The position numbers and the translations under genes were made by a program. DNA of 64,000 bases. Origin: Qipengyuania pacifica. GTDB lineage: Bacteria; Pseudomonadota; Alphaproteobacteria; Sphingomonadales; Sphingomonadaceae. The notes beneath the pieces were generated by a model that worked only from the letters and a program-made list of their open reading frames with translations, searched no databases and was not told the DNA's origin. The stretch spans positions 124,001 to 188,000 of the forward strand of contig NZ_JAHWXO010000007.1 in NCBI RefSeq assembly GCF_019857205.1. The letters are read 5' to 3'. Of this stretch, positions 34,933-44,235 are shown one piece after another. Positions within the stretch are counted from its first letter, which is position 1. Each line of letters begins with the position of its first letter.

Positions 34933-36839
34933 TGACCGATCCGATTTATCAAACCGATGCCCTGATCGCCGAAGATATCGATGCCTATCTGGAGCAGCAT
35001 CAGAACAAATCGATGCTGCGCTTCATCACCTGCGGCAGCGTGGATGACGGTAAATCCACCTTGATCGGCCGCCTGCTGTACGATTCCAAGATGATCTTCG
35101 AAGACCAGCTCGCCGCCCTGGAAAACGACAGCCGGCGGGTCGGGACCCAGGGTCAGGACATCGACTTCGCGCTGCTGGTCGACGGGCTCGCTGCCGAGCG
35201 CGAACAAGGCATTACGATCGATGTCGCCTATCGCTTTTTCGCGACGGAGAAACGCAAGTTCATCGTCGCAGATTGCCCGGGTCACGAGCAATACACGCGC
35301 AACATGGTCACCGGCGCATCGACAGCCGATTGTGCCGTCATCCTGATCGACGCTCGAAAGGGCGTGCTAGTCCAGACCCGTCGCCACAGCTTCTTGTGCC
35401 ACCAGCTTGGCATCAGGAACCTCGTGCTGGCAGTGAATAAGATGGATTTGATCGATTACGATGAGACCAAGTTCAACGCCATCGTTTCCGATTACGCAAA
35501 GTTTGCAGAAAGTATCGGCATCGAAAGCTTCCACGCCGTTCCGATATCGGGCCTAGCGGGCGACAATATCACCTCGCGGTCGGACAACACGGATTGGTAT
35601 GGCGGTCCGGTTCTCATCGACCTTCTGGAAACGATGCAGATCGGTAATACTGCCAGCCAGAAGAAGCCCTTCCGCATGCCCGTCCAATGGGTAAACCGTC
35701 CCAATCTCGACTTTCGTGGCTTCTCGGGACTGATCGCTAGCGGCACCGTGAAGCCGGGCGACGAATTACGTTCTCTCCCTTCGGGCAAGACCAGCACGGT
35801 AAAATCGGTGGTCACCATGGACGGGGAACTCGACGAAGCGGTTGCGGGCCAATCCATCACGATCACTCTGGAGGAAGAGATCGATTGTTCGCGCGGCGAT
35901 GTGCTTGCCACTGCCGACGACCCTCCCGAAGTCGCTGACCAGTTCGAAACCACCATCGTGTGGATGGACGACGAGCCGCTCGTCGTCGGCCGCGGCTACT
36001 GGCTCAAACTGGGCACGCAGATGGTCAGCGTAACAATCGCCGAACCAAAATACGAAATCGACGTCAATACGGTGGAACATCTCGCATCGCAGACGCTGAA
36101 TCTGAATCAGATCGGGGTTTGCGAGATTACGACCGACAGGCGCATCGTCTTTAATCCCTATACAGAAAATCGCGCGCTGGGCGGCTTTATCCTGATCGAC
36201 AAGATCACCAACCACACCGTGGGCGCAGGGATGCTGCATTTCAGCCTACGCCGTAGCCAGAACGTCCATTGGCAGCCTACCGATATTACACGCGACCACC
36301 ACGCTTCCATGAAAAACCAGACGCCGCGGGTGCTCTGGTTCACCGGGCTGTCGGGTTCGGGAAAATCGACTATCGCGAACGAAGTCGAGAAGAAGCTGGC
36401 CCTCATGAACCGGCATACCTTCCTTCTCGATGGCGACAATGTTCGCCACGGGCTTAACAAGGATCTCGGCTTTACCGAAAGCGACCGGATCGAGAATATC
36501 CGCCGCATAGGCGAAGTTGCGAAACTCATGACCGATGCTGGCCTGATCGTGCTGACAGCCTTCATCAGCCCTTTTCGCGCCGACCGGCAGTTGGTGCGGG
36601 ACATGATCGATGGAGGCGAATTCATCGAAATCCATGTCGATACGCCGCTGGAAGTTGCCGAGGCGCGCGATGTGAAGGGGCTTTACAAGAAGGCGCGCGA
36701 AGGGAAGCTGAAGAACTTCACCGGTATCGACAGCCCTTACGAACCACCGGAAAGTCCGGAAATTCGCGTCAACACGGTGGAAATGACACCCGAAGAGGCG
36801 GCGGACCATATCATCGCGAAGATCTTGCCATTGAAGTAG
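34932..36839 (+). CDS. cysN: Fused sulfate adenylyltransferase subunit 1 / APS kinase (CysNC)
   Basis: From ATG 34932 the product is 635 residues. Residues 1-455 are the CysN GTPase (G1 [16 protein letters not shown]3 DCPGHEQY, G4 NKMD). From about residue 460 (Met codon at 36309) it is the APS kinase CysC, with P-loop GLSGSGKST and [19 protein letters not shown]. The fusion makes PAPS from sulfate in two steps with CysD. PAPS feeds sulfate reduction or sulfotransferases; three sulfotransferase genes lie elsewhere in this window. The in-frame extension back to 34770 overlaps cysD and is not used. Confidence 0.96.
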   Translation: MTDPIYQTDALIAEDIDAYLEQHQNKSMLRFITCGSVDDGKSTLIGRLLYDSKMIFEDQLAALENDSRRVGTQGQDIDFALLVDGLAAEREQGITIDVAYRFFATEKRKFIVADCPGHEQYTRNMVTGASTADCAVILIDARKGVLVQTRRHSFLCHQLGIRNLVLAVNKMDLIDYDETKFNAIVSDYAKFAESIGIESFHAVPISGLAGDNITSRSDNTDWYGGPVLIDLLETMQIGNTASQKKPFRMPVQWVNRPNLDFRGFSGLIASGTVKPGDELRSLPSGKTSTVKSVVTMDGELDEAVAGQSITITLEEEIDCSRGDVLATADDPPEVADQFETTIVWMDDEPLVVGRGYWLKLGTQMVSVTIAEPKYEIDVNTVEHLASQTLNLNQIGVCEITTDRRIVFNPYTENRALGGFILIDKITNHTVGAGMLHFSLRRSQNVHWQPTDITRDHHASMKNQTPRVLWFTGLSGSGKSTIANEVEKKLALMNRHTFLLDGDNVRHGLNKDLGFTESDRIENIRRIGEVAKLMTDAGLIVLTAFISPFRADRQLVRDMIDGGEFIEIHVDTPLEVAEARDVKGLYKKAREGKLKNFTGIDSPYEPPESPEIRVNTVEMTPEEAADHIIAKILPLK

Positions 36840-36925
36840 GTGCGTCGACGGATGTAAAGGATGCATGCTCGCACCAGATGGTCGTGGGCTGGCCGTCCGC
36901 GCCATTTCGGTAACCTGAGAAATCG

Positions 36926-37651
36926 ATGCAAATCAGCGAACGTACTTACCAGATCGCGCTAGTCGAAGATGACGGCGCTCTGCGTACTTTGCTGACCCGC
37001 TATCTCCGACAGAGCGGGTTTCCCGTTCGCGGGTACGCGACGGCTGCAGAATTTCGGGCATCTGCCGACCAATTCGACTTGGTCATTCTCGATGTCATGC
37101 TCCCTGCCACCAGCGGTCTCGACCTGTGCCGATGGTTGCGCGAGAGGAGTAAGGTTCCGATCATCTTCATCAGTGCACGGTCGAGCCATACCGATCGGAT
37201 CGTGGGGCTGGAACTTGGTGCGGACGACTATCTAATCAAGCCGGTGGACCCAGGCGAACTGGTTGCGCGTATCCGATCCGTATTGCGCCGCTCGGAAGAA
37301 GCCGGACAACGTGACATGGCAGACTATGCATCGATCGTTCGGTTCGAAGGCTGGCAAATGGACCGTCGCCGGCGCGAGCTGTTTGCCCCGGAAGGTTCAC
37401 GCGTATCCATTTCGGAAGCGGAATTCGACCTACTCAACGTGTTCATCAACATGCCACAGCGCGTTATTGGCCGGGACACTCTGCTCGAGCATTCCAGAAG
37501 CCGCTTGCCGGGCCGCGACCATAGCGATCGCAGCGTGGATGTGCTTGTAAGCCGCCTGCGCCGCAAGCTCGGGTCTGTCGATGGCGGGCGCGACTTGATC
37601 CGCACAGTGCGAGGCGTGGGATACGTCTTTACTGCGTCAGTAGACGCGTGA
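36926..37651 (+). CDS. OmpR-family DNA-binding response regulator
   Basis: The 241-residue protein has an N-terminal receiver (acidic LVEDDG near residue 12, phospho-Asp in VILDVMLP near 54, Lys in LIKPVDPGEL near 105). A C-terminal winged helix of the OmpR/PhoB type follows (about 145-238; ISEAEFDLLNVFINMP, DHSDRSVDVLVSRLRRKLG, IRTVRGVGYVF). It overlaps the sensor kinase gene. The stimulus is not evident. The pair precedes the carbonic anhydrase-SulP operon after about 100 nt, so regulation of bicarbonate or ion balance is possible but unproven. Confidence 0.9.
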   Translation: MQISERTYQIALVEDDGALRTLLTRYLRQSGFPVRGYATAAEFRASADQFDLVILDVMLPATSGLDLCRWLRERSKVPIIFISARSSHTDRIVGLELGADDYLIKPVDPGELVARIRSVLRRSEEAGQRDMADYASIVRFEGWQMDRRRRELFAPEGSRVSISEAEFDLLNVFINMPQRVIGRDTLLEHSRSRLPGRDHSDRSVDVLVSRLRRKLGSVDGGRDLIRTVRGVGYVFTASVDA

Positions 37652-38979
37652 TGGCACGACACAGTCTCTGGCCCAAGGGTCTGACCGGAAGGGTAATCCT
37701 CGTTCTGGTGCTGGCCGTACTTTTCCAGTTCCTTGCTGGCAGCGTGCTAATTCGCACCGGAGAGATGCACATACAGCGTCAGGATCTAGGGCGACGGGTT
37801 GCCGAACAGGTGCTGATCGCGGAACGTATCATAACTGCCGCCGATCGATCGGACCGCAGTCGCCTGCTCAAAAGCCTGTCTACAATTCATACAAAACTGG
37901 AACTCGTCGAAGGCAGCCCGGAGATTGGTCCGGGCATAGATGCGGAAGCGAGGGAAATTGCGAATGCAATTTTCGAGTTCGAGCCAGCCCTGGCCAATTA
38001 CGAATTGCGCCTTTCTCTCGAGACAGGTTCATTTCTCAACCTTGAGCGCCAAGTCATTGGCGCTATCGAGATAGACGAAGACACATGGATTGGCTTCACG
38101 ACGCAGGAAAGGGTCGCCGACTGGCGGCTCCTGCTGGAAACCTCGATCCGGGTTGGACTGATAGCCGTACTGATCCTTGGATCCGCCGCCGTGCTTGTCC
38201 GTACGCTGAGCGCGCCCCTTCGCCGGCTGTCGGAAAATGCGCAGTTGATCGGAACGTCCGGGCGGATCTTTTTCGATGATACCACCGGCCCGGAAGAACT
38301 GCGCGAGGTTTCGCGGGCTCTGAACGCAATGCAGGAACGGCTGGAAGGCGTGATCGATCAGCGAACGCAAGCGCTGCTTGCGGTCGGCCATGATCTGCGC
38401 ACGCCGCTGGCCCGGTTACGTCTGCGAGTGGATGGAATCGAAGATCGGGCGGATCGAAGCGCGGCACGTGAGGACATCGATCAGATGACCCGCATGCTGC
38501 AGGAGCTCTTAGAGTTCTTCGAGACTGGCGAGAGCCAGTTGGATCGCGAACCGACGGAACTGTCCAGTCTGTGCCAGATGATCGCGGAAGCCTTCGACGA
38601 CTTGGGAGCAGACGTTCGTTTCGAGGGCCCTGACCGCTTGGTAATCGACGCCGTGCACGATCATCTGGCAAGGGCCATCGAGAATCTGGTCGATAACGCC
38701 ATCAAATATGGCGGCAACGCGACGATCACGCTCGCCACCGATCCAGACTGGGCCATTGTGTCGGTGGAAGACAACGGCCCCGGCATCCCTGCATCGCAAT
38801 TCGCTCGGGTGATGCACCCATTTGAGCGATCCGACGCAGCGCGCTCTGGCAGGCATCCCGGGATGGGCCTTGGGCTGAGCATCGCTCGCAACGTCGCGGA
38901 GGCCCATGGCGGCCGTCTCGAACTCGCCAACCGCAGCGGCGGAGGACTTCGGGCGACGCTGACGTTCCCCAAAAAATAG
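37651..38979 (+). CDS. EnvZ-like sensor histidine kinase
   Basis: From ATG 37651 (overlapping the regulator's TGA; GTG 37648 is also possible) the product is 442 residues. TM1 is at about 12-30, followed by a periplasmic domain (35-160), TM2 at about 166-186, a HAMP domain (187-240), an H-box AVGHDLRTPLARLRLR with phospho-His 247, and an HATPase with NLVDNAIKYGG, DNGPGIP and GMGLGLSIA. It is co-translated with the OmpR-type regulator. The sensor domain belongs to no family I recognise. Confidence 0.9.
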   Translation: MARHSLWPKGLTGRVILVLVLAVLFQFLAGSVLIRTGEMHIQRQDLGRRVAEQVLIAERIITAADRSDRSRLLKSLSTIHTKLELVEGSPEIGPGIDAEAREIANAIFEFEPALANYELRLSLETGSFLNLERQVIGAIEIDEDTWIGFTTQERVADWRLLLETSIRVGLIAVLILGSAAVLVRTLSAPLRRLSENAQLIGTSGRIFFDDTTGPEELREVSRALNAMQERLEGVIDQRTQALLAVGHDLRTPLARLRLRVDGIEDRADRSAAREDIDQMTRMLQELLEFFETGESQLDREPTELSSLCQMIAEAFDDLGADVRFEGPDRLVIDAVHDHLARAIENLVDNAIKYGGNATITLATDPDWAIVSVEDNGPGIPASQFARVMHPFERSDAARSGRHPGMGLGLSIARNVAEAHGGRLELANRSGGGLRATLTFPKK

Positions 38980-39080
38980 CACCTGCAACACTTTGTTACA
39001 TTCGGGGCGATGCACAGCAATGTTCGAGCGCCATTGTGCACTGCGAAAGATTTCGTCCCCCCACCAAGCAGGAGCCAGAA

Positions 39081-39767
39081 ATGGAACAGCTGATGAAAGG
39101 CGTGTCGCGGTTTCGCGATGCGGTCTATCCCGAACACAAGCAACGCCTCGAGACCCTCGGGCGCGACGGGCAAAGCCCCACGACTTTGATGATAAGCTGT
39201 TCCGACAGCCGTGTGGTACCTGAACTCATCACCCAGTCCCAACCCGGCGAATTGTTCGTGATCCGCAATGCGGGCAACATCGTACCGCCCTGGCAGCGGG
39301 TAAACGGCGGCGTGACCTCCACGATCGAATATGCCGTCATGGGCCTCGGCGTTACAGACATCGTCATTTGCGGCCACGCCGACTGCGGCGCGATGAAGGC
39401 GCATTTCGCGCCCGAAGGCGCTCTCGATGCCATGCCATCGGTCAAGGAATGGATTGGTCATTCCACCGCTGCACACTCGGTAATCGAAGCTTGCTGCGGC
39501 TCGGCAGACGATGGCGAAAAGCTTGACCGCCTCGTGGAAGAGAATGTCATTCTTCAGCTGACGCATCTGCGCAGCCACCCCTGCGTAGCCGCTGCACTTG
39601 CTAAGGGCGAACTCCGCTTGCATGGCTGGGTGTTCGACATCTCCGAAGGCGCAATCCGCGCGCTCGACGGCGAAAGTGGCAAATTCCGCCGCATGGAAGA
39701 TCCCCAGCACCCGGTCCCGGTTGCCGATTTCGGCGGTAATCGCCAGCAGGCTCGGGAAGCGGCCTGA
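39081..39767 (+). CDS. Beta-class carbonic anhydrase (catalytically intact)
   Basis: From ATG 39081 the product is 228 residues. All zinc and catalytic residues of the beta class are present: Cys-x-Asp-x-Arg in SCSDSRVV near residue 38, and His plus Cys in CGHADCGAMKAH near 100. It interconverts CO2 and bicarbonate. It is followed by an RNA hairpin, a SulP transporter and a second carbonic-anhydrase-like gene, so the likely role is to feed or drain bicarbonate for the transporter. The longer frame from 39036 has no support. Confidence 0.94.
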   Translation: MEQLMKGVSRFRDAVYPEHKQRLETLGRDGQSPTTLMISCSDSRVVPELITQSQPGELFVIRNAGNIVPPWQRVNGGVTSTIEYAVMGLGVTDIVICGHADCGAMKAHFAPEGALDAMPSVKEWIGHSTAAHSVIEACCGSADDGEKLDRLVEENVILQLTHLRSHPCVAAALAKGELRLHGWVFDISEGAIRALDGESGKFRRMEDPQHPVPVADFGGNRQQAREAA

Positions 39768-39785
39768 CCTCCCAGTCCCTTCCCA

Positions 39786-39825
39786 GGGCCGGTGCCCGTT
39801 CGCAGGAGTTCGAGCGCACCGGCCC
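39786..39825 (+). other. Intercistronic hairpin between carbonic anhydrase and SulP genes
   Basis: GGGCCGGTGC (39786-39795) pairs perfectly with GCACCGGCCC (39816-39825) around a 20-nt loop. No T-run follows, so it is not a typical intrinsic terminator. It may stabilise the upstream message or tune the ratio of enzyme to transporter. Confidence 0.55.
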
Positions 39826-39875
39826 ACCCTCCCGTCAGATCTGCTGACCCGAGACTTTTACACTAAGGAGCCGTC

Positions 39876-41456
39876 GTGGCCGACAAATCGTCGTTATTCT
39901 CGTCCTTGGGCAAGGACATTCCCGCTTCAATCGTGGTGGCGCTCGTCGCCCTGCCATTGTGTCTGGGTATCGCGCTCGCTTCGGGCGCGCCCTTGTTCTC
40001 CGGGCTGATCGCGGGGATCGTCGGCGGCATCGTCGTCGGTGTCCTCTCCAAATCGCAACTTTCGGTCAGCGGCCCCGCAGCGGGCTTGACCGTGATCGTC
40101 CTCGACGCATTGACGGTCCTGCCTACCTGGGAAATCTTCCTCCTGGCAGTTCTGCTCTCCGGTTTGCTTCAGGTCGGGCTTTACTTCACCCGTTCAGGGA
40201 CTCTGTCGGAATTCGTGCCCAGTTCGGTCATCACCGGCATGCTGGCGGCGATCGGCCTGATCCTGATCCTCAAGCAAATTCCTTATGCCATGGGCTATGA
40301 CGGGGATTTCGAAGGCAGCCTCAGCTTCCTCCAGCCTGATGGTCTCAACACGATTTCCGCCTTGTTCTACTCCGTTTGGGATTTCTTCCTGCTGGGGCCG
40401 ATCATCATCGCAGTGGTTTCGCTTATCTTCCTCTTCTGGTGGGATGCAAACCGGCCCAAAGACGGCCTGCTGAAGCTCCTGCCCGGACCACTGGTTGTCG
40501 TTCTGTTTGGCGTGCTTGCAAACGAAGCGTTCAAGCTCTTCGCACCCGGGCTCGTCATCGACCCAAGCCAGCTCGTACAGGTCCCCGTATCCGAATCGCT
40601 GGGCGAATTCGTCGGACAGTTCCGTACTCCCGACTTCTCGGCCATCACCATGCCCGACGTATGGATCGTCGCAGTGACACTAGCGATCGTGGCCAGTCTG
40701 GAATCGCTGCTGTGCGTCAAAGCCGTCGACGAAATCGACCCACGCCGCCGTACGACCGACAAGAACCACGAACTGCTCGCACAGGGCGGTGGTAACTTCG
40801 TTTCCGGCCTGATCGGCGGCCTGCCGCTCACGTCCGTTATCGTCCGGTCTTCGGCCAACGTCGCCGCTGGAGGTGAAACCAAGACTTCGGCCATCCTCCA
40901 CGGCTTCTGGTTGCTCCTGAGCGTTCTGCTGATCCCGGTCGTACTCAACCTCATCCCGCTTGCTGCGCTCGCTGCGATCCTCATTCAGGTCGGCTACAAG
41001 CTCAACACGCCTGAACTCTACAAGCGCCGCTGGGCACAGGGCTGGCATCAGTTTGTGCCCTTCATGGCCACTATCGCAGCAATCCTCTTCACCGATCTGC
41101 TTCGCGGCATCATCATCGGACTGGTCATCGGCTTCGTATTCGTCGTCGCCCGCAACTTCCGCACTGCAGTCAGCGTAGCCAATGATGGTGATTTCTGGAT
41201 GGTCCGCGCTCGCCGCAACCTTTACTTCATTCATAAGTACGAGTTGCAAAATTCGCTCAACAAGGTGCCCGAAGGCGCGAGCGTGGTGATTGATCTCGAA
41301 CGGGCGGAATTTGTCGATCCGGACAACATCGACATCATCAACAGCTTTGCCCGCAACGCCAAGTTCCGCGACGTTTCGGTCACCATCCGCGGCGATGTCG
41401 ACCACCTCGAAGACACTCCGCTGGAAGCCCCTGCCAAGAAGGTAGCTTACACATGA
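39876..41456 (+). CDS. SulP-family inorganic anion (probable bicarbonate) transporter
   Basis: The 526-residue protein starts at GTG 39876 behind AAGGAG. It has the SulP membrane core (about 12-14 helices, residues 15-430; VVALVALPLCLGIALASGAP, SGPAAGLTVIV, GGLPLTSVIVRSSANVAAGG) and a cytosolic STAS domain (about 440-515; GASVVIDLERAEFVDPDNIDII). SulP carriers move sulfate, bicarbonate, chloride or dicarboxylates. Its placement between two carbonic-anhydrase genes points to bicarbonate. It overlaps the second one by ATGA. The cysDNC genes nearby leave sulfate as an alternative. Confidence 0.9.
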   Translation: MADKSSLFSSLGKDIPASIVVALVALPLCLGIALASGAPLFSGLIAGIVGGIVVGVLSKSQLSVSGPAAGLTVIVLDALTVLPTWEIFLLAVLLSGLLQVGLYFTRSGTLSEFVPSSVITGMLAAIGLILILKQIPYAMGYDGDFEGSLSFLQPDGLNTISALFYSVWDFFLLGPIIIAVVSLIFLFWWDANRPKDGLLKLLPGPLVVVLFGVLANEAFKLFAPGLVIDPSQLVQVPVSESLGEFVGQFRTPDFSAITMPDVWIVAVTLAIVASLESLLCVKAVDEIDPRRRTTDKNHELLAQGGGNFVSGLIGGLPLTSVIVRSSANVAAGGETKTSAILHGFWLLLSVLLIPVVLNLIPLAALAAILIQVGYKLNTPELYKRRWAQGWHQFVPFMATIAAILFTDLLRGIIIGLVIGFVFVVARNFRTAVSVANDGDFWMVRARRNLYFIHKYELQNSLNKVPEGASVVIDLERAEFVDPDNIDIINSFARNAKFRDVSVTIRGDVDHLEDTPLEAPAKKVAYT

Positions 41457-42121
41457 AGACCATTCGAGAACTGAAGCTGTCCAACAAGGCCTGGTCGGAC
41501 GAGATGCGTGAGCGCAAGAAGGACTATTTTGCGCGGCAGACGGTCGGCCAGAATCCGGAAGTGATGTGGATTGGCGGATCCGACAGTCGGGTATTTCCGC
41601 ACCAGATCACGCAGACCCGACCGGGCGAATTGTTCATCCATCGCAATCTCGCCAACCTGGTCTACTCGGATGATGACAATCTGATGGCGGACTTGCAGCA
41701 TGCGGTCGACGATCTGAAAGTCGCGCACATCATCCTGTGCGGCATATACGGTTGCAACGGCATGGGTGCCGTATTGAATGGCGACGCGACGGGCCACATG
41801 CATTCCTGGCTACGTGCTTTGCGGGAGGTCTACGAAGAAAACCGGCTGGAAGTCGATTCGATCGAAGATCCCTTGGATCGGCAGAACCGTTTGGCCGAAC
41901 TCAACGTCCGTGAACAGCTTCGCCGACTTTCGCAGCTCGACATTGTGCGCGCTGCCTTGGAACGCGGGCAGGACCTGACCTTGCATGGCTGGATCTATGA
42001 TTTGAGCAACGGCAGGCTGACCGAATTGTTCGAAGTCGAACCCGTCAGCGAAACGTCGGGCTTTGCTATGCCTCTGCAGGATGTTCCGCAGATGGAAGAC
42101 CATCTCGCCGTTGCAGAGTAA
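41453..42121 (+). CDS. Beta-carbonic anhydrase-like protein lacking zinc ligands
   Basis: The 222-residue protein aligns by eye over its length with beta-carbonic anhydrases of the E. coli Can type (WIG-x-SDSR, PGELFIHRNLANLV, AVDDLKVAHIILCG, ELNVREQ, LHGWIYDL). However, the zinc Cys of WIGCSDSR is Gly (WIGGSDSR) and the zinc His of CGHYGC is Ile (CGIYGC). The last Cys, the Asp and the Arg remain. Two of three protein zinc ligands are lost, so CO2 hydration is not expected. It is translationally coupled to SulP by ATGA, suggesting a regulatory or scaffolding partner, possibly with the active enzyme at 39081. Confidence 0.9.
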   Translation: MKTIRELKLSNKAWSDEMRERKKDYFARQTVGQNPEVMWIGGSDSRVFPHQITQTRPGELFIHRNLANLVYSDDDNLMADLQHAVDDLKVAHIILCGIYGCNGMGAVLNGDATGHMHSWLRALREVYEENRLEVDSIEDPLDRQNRLAELNVREQLRRLSQLDIVRAALERGQDLTLHGWIYDLSNGRLTELFEVEPVSETSGFAMPLQDVPQMEDHLAVAE

Positions 42122-42131
42122 TTGAATGCAT

Positions 42132-42175
42132 GGTGTGGTAGCGAGGAGGCCCCACGCGCCTCTCGCTACCACACC
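42132..42175. terminator. Bidirectional hairpin between convergent genes
   Basis: GGTGTGGTAGCGAG (42132-42145) pairs with CTCGCTACCACACC (42162-42175), with a further GAGG/CCTC extension and one bulge. It sits between the convergent carbonic-anhydrase-like and TPR-sulfotransferase genes and probably ends both transcripts, although the flanking T-runs are poor. Confidence 0.7.
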
Positions 42176-42186
42176 TAACCTCGCGG

Positions 42187-44151
42187 TCAGGCAAACGCAC
42201 CCAGTTCCTTCTCAAGCTTGGACAACCACGGTGCATAGGGCTTCCATGCCCCTTGCCCGGACCGGTTGAGCGGACGTCGAACCTGTTCGGAACTTGCCGT
42301 CCGTACCGCCCGCTCAGTTCGGTGGAAATCGAGGCAGGATTCTTCGAACGGAAGGCCGATATGATCCAGCATGCGCCGGGTCTGGCCTTCCAGATCATCG
42401 AGCACATCCTCGTGGTTCACTCGCAGGACCCGGCCGGGAAGCACACTATCCCAATGGCCCATGAGACCGACATAATCGCGGTAGTAGCGACCGATCTCCG
42501 TCAGTCCGTACGTGAAGTCCTGCCCCTCGGCAAAAAGCTGTTTGAAGCCCGAGAAGCAGCAATCCATCGCATCGCGCCGCGCATCGATAATGGTCGCGTT
42601 GGGCAGTATTAGGTGGATCAATCCGATGTGGCGGAAGTTGTTCGGCATCTTGTCGATGAAGAACGGCGCGCCCTGTCTGTGAATGCGAGTATCCTCGATG
42701 AAGCGATTACCCATTTCAGCGAATTGATCCGCGTCAAGATCGTGGAGCACCTCAGGATAACGGCTCTTGCCGGCCTTCCGCCCCCGCAATTTGTGCGCGA
42801 GCGCGAGGATATTCGGCAGTTCCAGTGTCCCATCGATCTGTGAGTGACTGGCAAGGATCTGTTCGAGCAGTGTCGATCCGGCGCGCGGCAGGCCGAGGAT
42901 GAAGATCGGGTCCCGCACACGGCTACCCACATTCGCCTTGCTCTCAAATAATTCAGATGTGCAGACTTTCTTCTGCGCGTCCATTTCAGCAGTCATCCGG
43001 TCGGCATCATAACCGGTTTGACGGCGCTTCAGATCATTGCCGAGTTCATAAAAGCGGAATGACTGGGCATGTTCGGCGCGGTCTTCGAAGGCCTTGCCGA
43101 GCGCGAAAGCAAGGTGAACCCGGTCCATGAAGCCAATGTCCGTGCGCGCTGCCTGCCCTTGCATTGCGGAAAGCTCTGCTTCGGTAAAACGATAGGTCTT
43201 GAGATTGGCTAGCGCGTAATACGCATCCCCATGTCCGGGCCGCGCAGCGATCGCCGCGCGATAGGACGCCACAGCGCGTTCCTGATCCCCGACCGTCTTC
43301 AGCGCATGGCCGCGCGATGTCAGCGTCGCCGGATCGCCGGGCAGGCGCGCCAATACACTATCGAAAAGTTCGAAGGCCCGGTCGTAATTGCCAGTCTGCA
43401 TGCTTTCGATCGCCAGGTGGGACTGAAACAGCGGGCTGTCAGGATCTCGCCGATACAGCGCCTCTGCTTCTTCGCATGAGCGAGCGAACTTTTGTCGCTT
43501 GCGAAGCACGTCGATATAATCGAGCCGAACCTGAATATTATCGGGCTCGAATGCCGCGGCGCTCTCCAGCAGGAATTCCGCATCATCAAGTATCCCCAGC
43601 CTCAGGCCGATCTGAGCCAGCAACCGCATCGCTTCGACATGCTTGGGATTGCGGCGCAGAAAGTGTCGGCAGATTTCTTCTGCCCGCAGTGGTCGGCCTT
43701 CATGGAGATGATGCGTCACCGCAATCAGCTCTTTAGGCAAGGCCAGGAGACGCCGTTCCTGATTGCGCGCAGTTGTCGCTTCGCCCATTCGACCAGCCGC
43801 TTCGAGTAATTCCGCCTGTGCGCGCCAGCTTGCCGCGAGCGCGGGATTGAACCGGACTGCGCGGCCATAAGCTTCAACTGCTTGCTCCGTTTCGCCCGTC
43901 GCACGCGCGAGGTGGCCGGCCTCCTGCCAGGCGCGTCCATATTCGGGGATCTGGGCGTGCAGGCGGTCCAGATAATCCTGCGCATCTTGGTGGCGTGCCA
44001 GATAACGGTTTGCGACCGCCGCGATATAGAGCGCCTCGGCATCATTCGGGACATCGGCCAGGATGGCCTCGGCAAGTGCCAGCCCCCGCTCGAAAGCGTT
44101 GGCCTGCAGCGCTTCCTGCGCGTCCTTCAGCGTTTGGTCACGCCGATCCAT
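42187..44151 (-). CDS. TPR-repeat sulfotransferase family protein (locus 2)
   Basis: The 654-residue protein has a long N-terminal TPR array (about residues 5-370). A sulfotransferase domain follows: PAPS loop GLPRAGSTLLEQILASHSQI near 424, FIDKMPNNFRHIGLIHLILPNATIIDARRDAMDCCFSGFKQLF near 512-555, and tail VRTASSEQVRRPLNRSG near 615. Start ATG 44151 follows an AGGAGA site. It matches the protein at 24302-25885 in layout and tail but carries more TPR repeats. It lies downstream of a TonB receptor, separated by a hairpin. The acceptor is unknown. Confidence 0.88.
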   Translation of the reverse strand: MDRRDQTLKDAQEALQANAFERGLALAEAILADVPNDAEALYIAAVANRYLARHQDAQDYLDRLHAQIPEYGRAWQEAGHLARATGETEQAVEAYGRAVRFNPALAASWRAQAELLEAAGRMGEATTARNQERRLLALPKELIAVTHHLHEGRPLRAEEICRHFLRRNPKHVEAMRLLAQIGLRLGILDDAEFLLESAAAFEPDNIQVRLDYIDVLRKRQKFARSCEEAEALYRRDPDSPLFQSHLAIESMQTGNYDRAFELFDSVLARLPGDPATLTSRGHALKTVGDQERAVASYRAAIAARPGHGDAYYALANLKTYRFTEAELSAMQGQAARTDIGFMDRVHLAFALGKAFEDRAEHAQSFRFYELGNDLKRRQTGYDADRMTAEMDAQKKVCTSELFESKANVGSRVRDPIFILGLPRAGSTLLEQILASHSQIDGTLELPNILALAHKLRGRKAGKSRYPEVLHDLDADQFAEMGNRFIEDTRIHRQGAPFFIDKMPNNFRHIGLIHLILPNATIIDARRDAMDCCFSGFKQLFAEGQDFTYGLTEIGRYYRDYVGLMGHWDSVLPGRVLRVNHEDVLDDLEGQTRRMLDHIGLPFEESCLDFHRTERAVRTASSEQVRRPLNRSGQGAWKPYAPWLSKLEKELGAFA

Positions 44152-44178
44152 CCTGTCTCCTCGTTATTTCTTGTACAA

Positions 44179-44214
44179 ATGGCGGAGGCGAGCCTCAAGC
44201 TGCGCCCCCGCCAT
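44179..44214 (-). terminator. Hairpin between receptor 2 and TPR-sulfotransferase
   Basis: In gene direction ATGGCGGGGGCG (44214-44203) pairs, with one mismatch, to CGCCTCCGCCAT (44190-44179) and is followed by TTTGTAC. It occupies the same place as the hairpin at 23445-23470 in the first receptor locus, suggesting partial termination between receptor and enzyme. Confidence 0.6.
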
Positions 44215-44235
44215 AGATACGACCGTTGTTCTGGG

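Noticed and set aside
37263-38671. Open frames antisense to or offset within the OmpR/EnvZ-like pair
   Set aside because: They are shadows of two well-defined signalling genes and carry no start signals.
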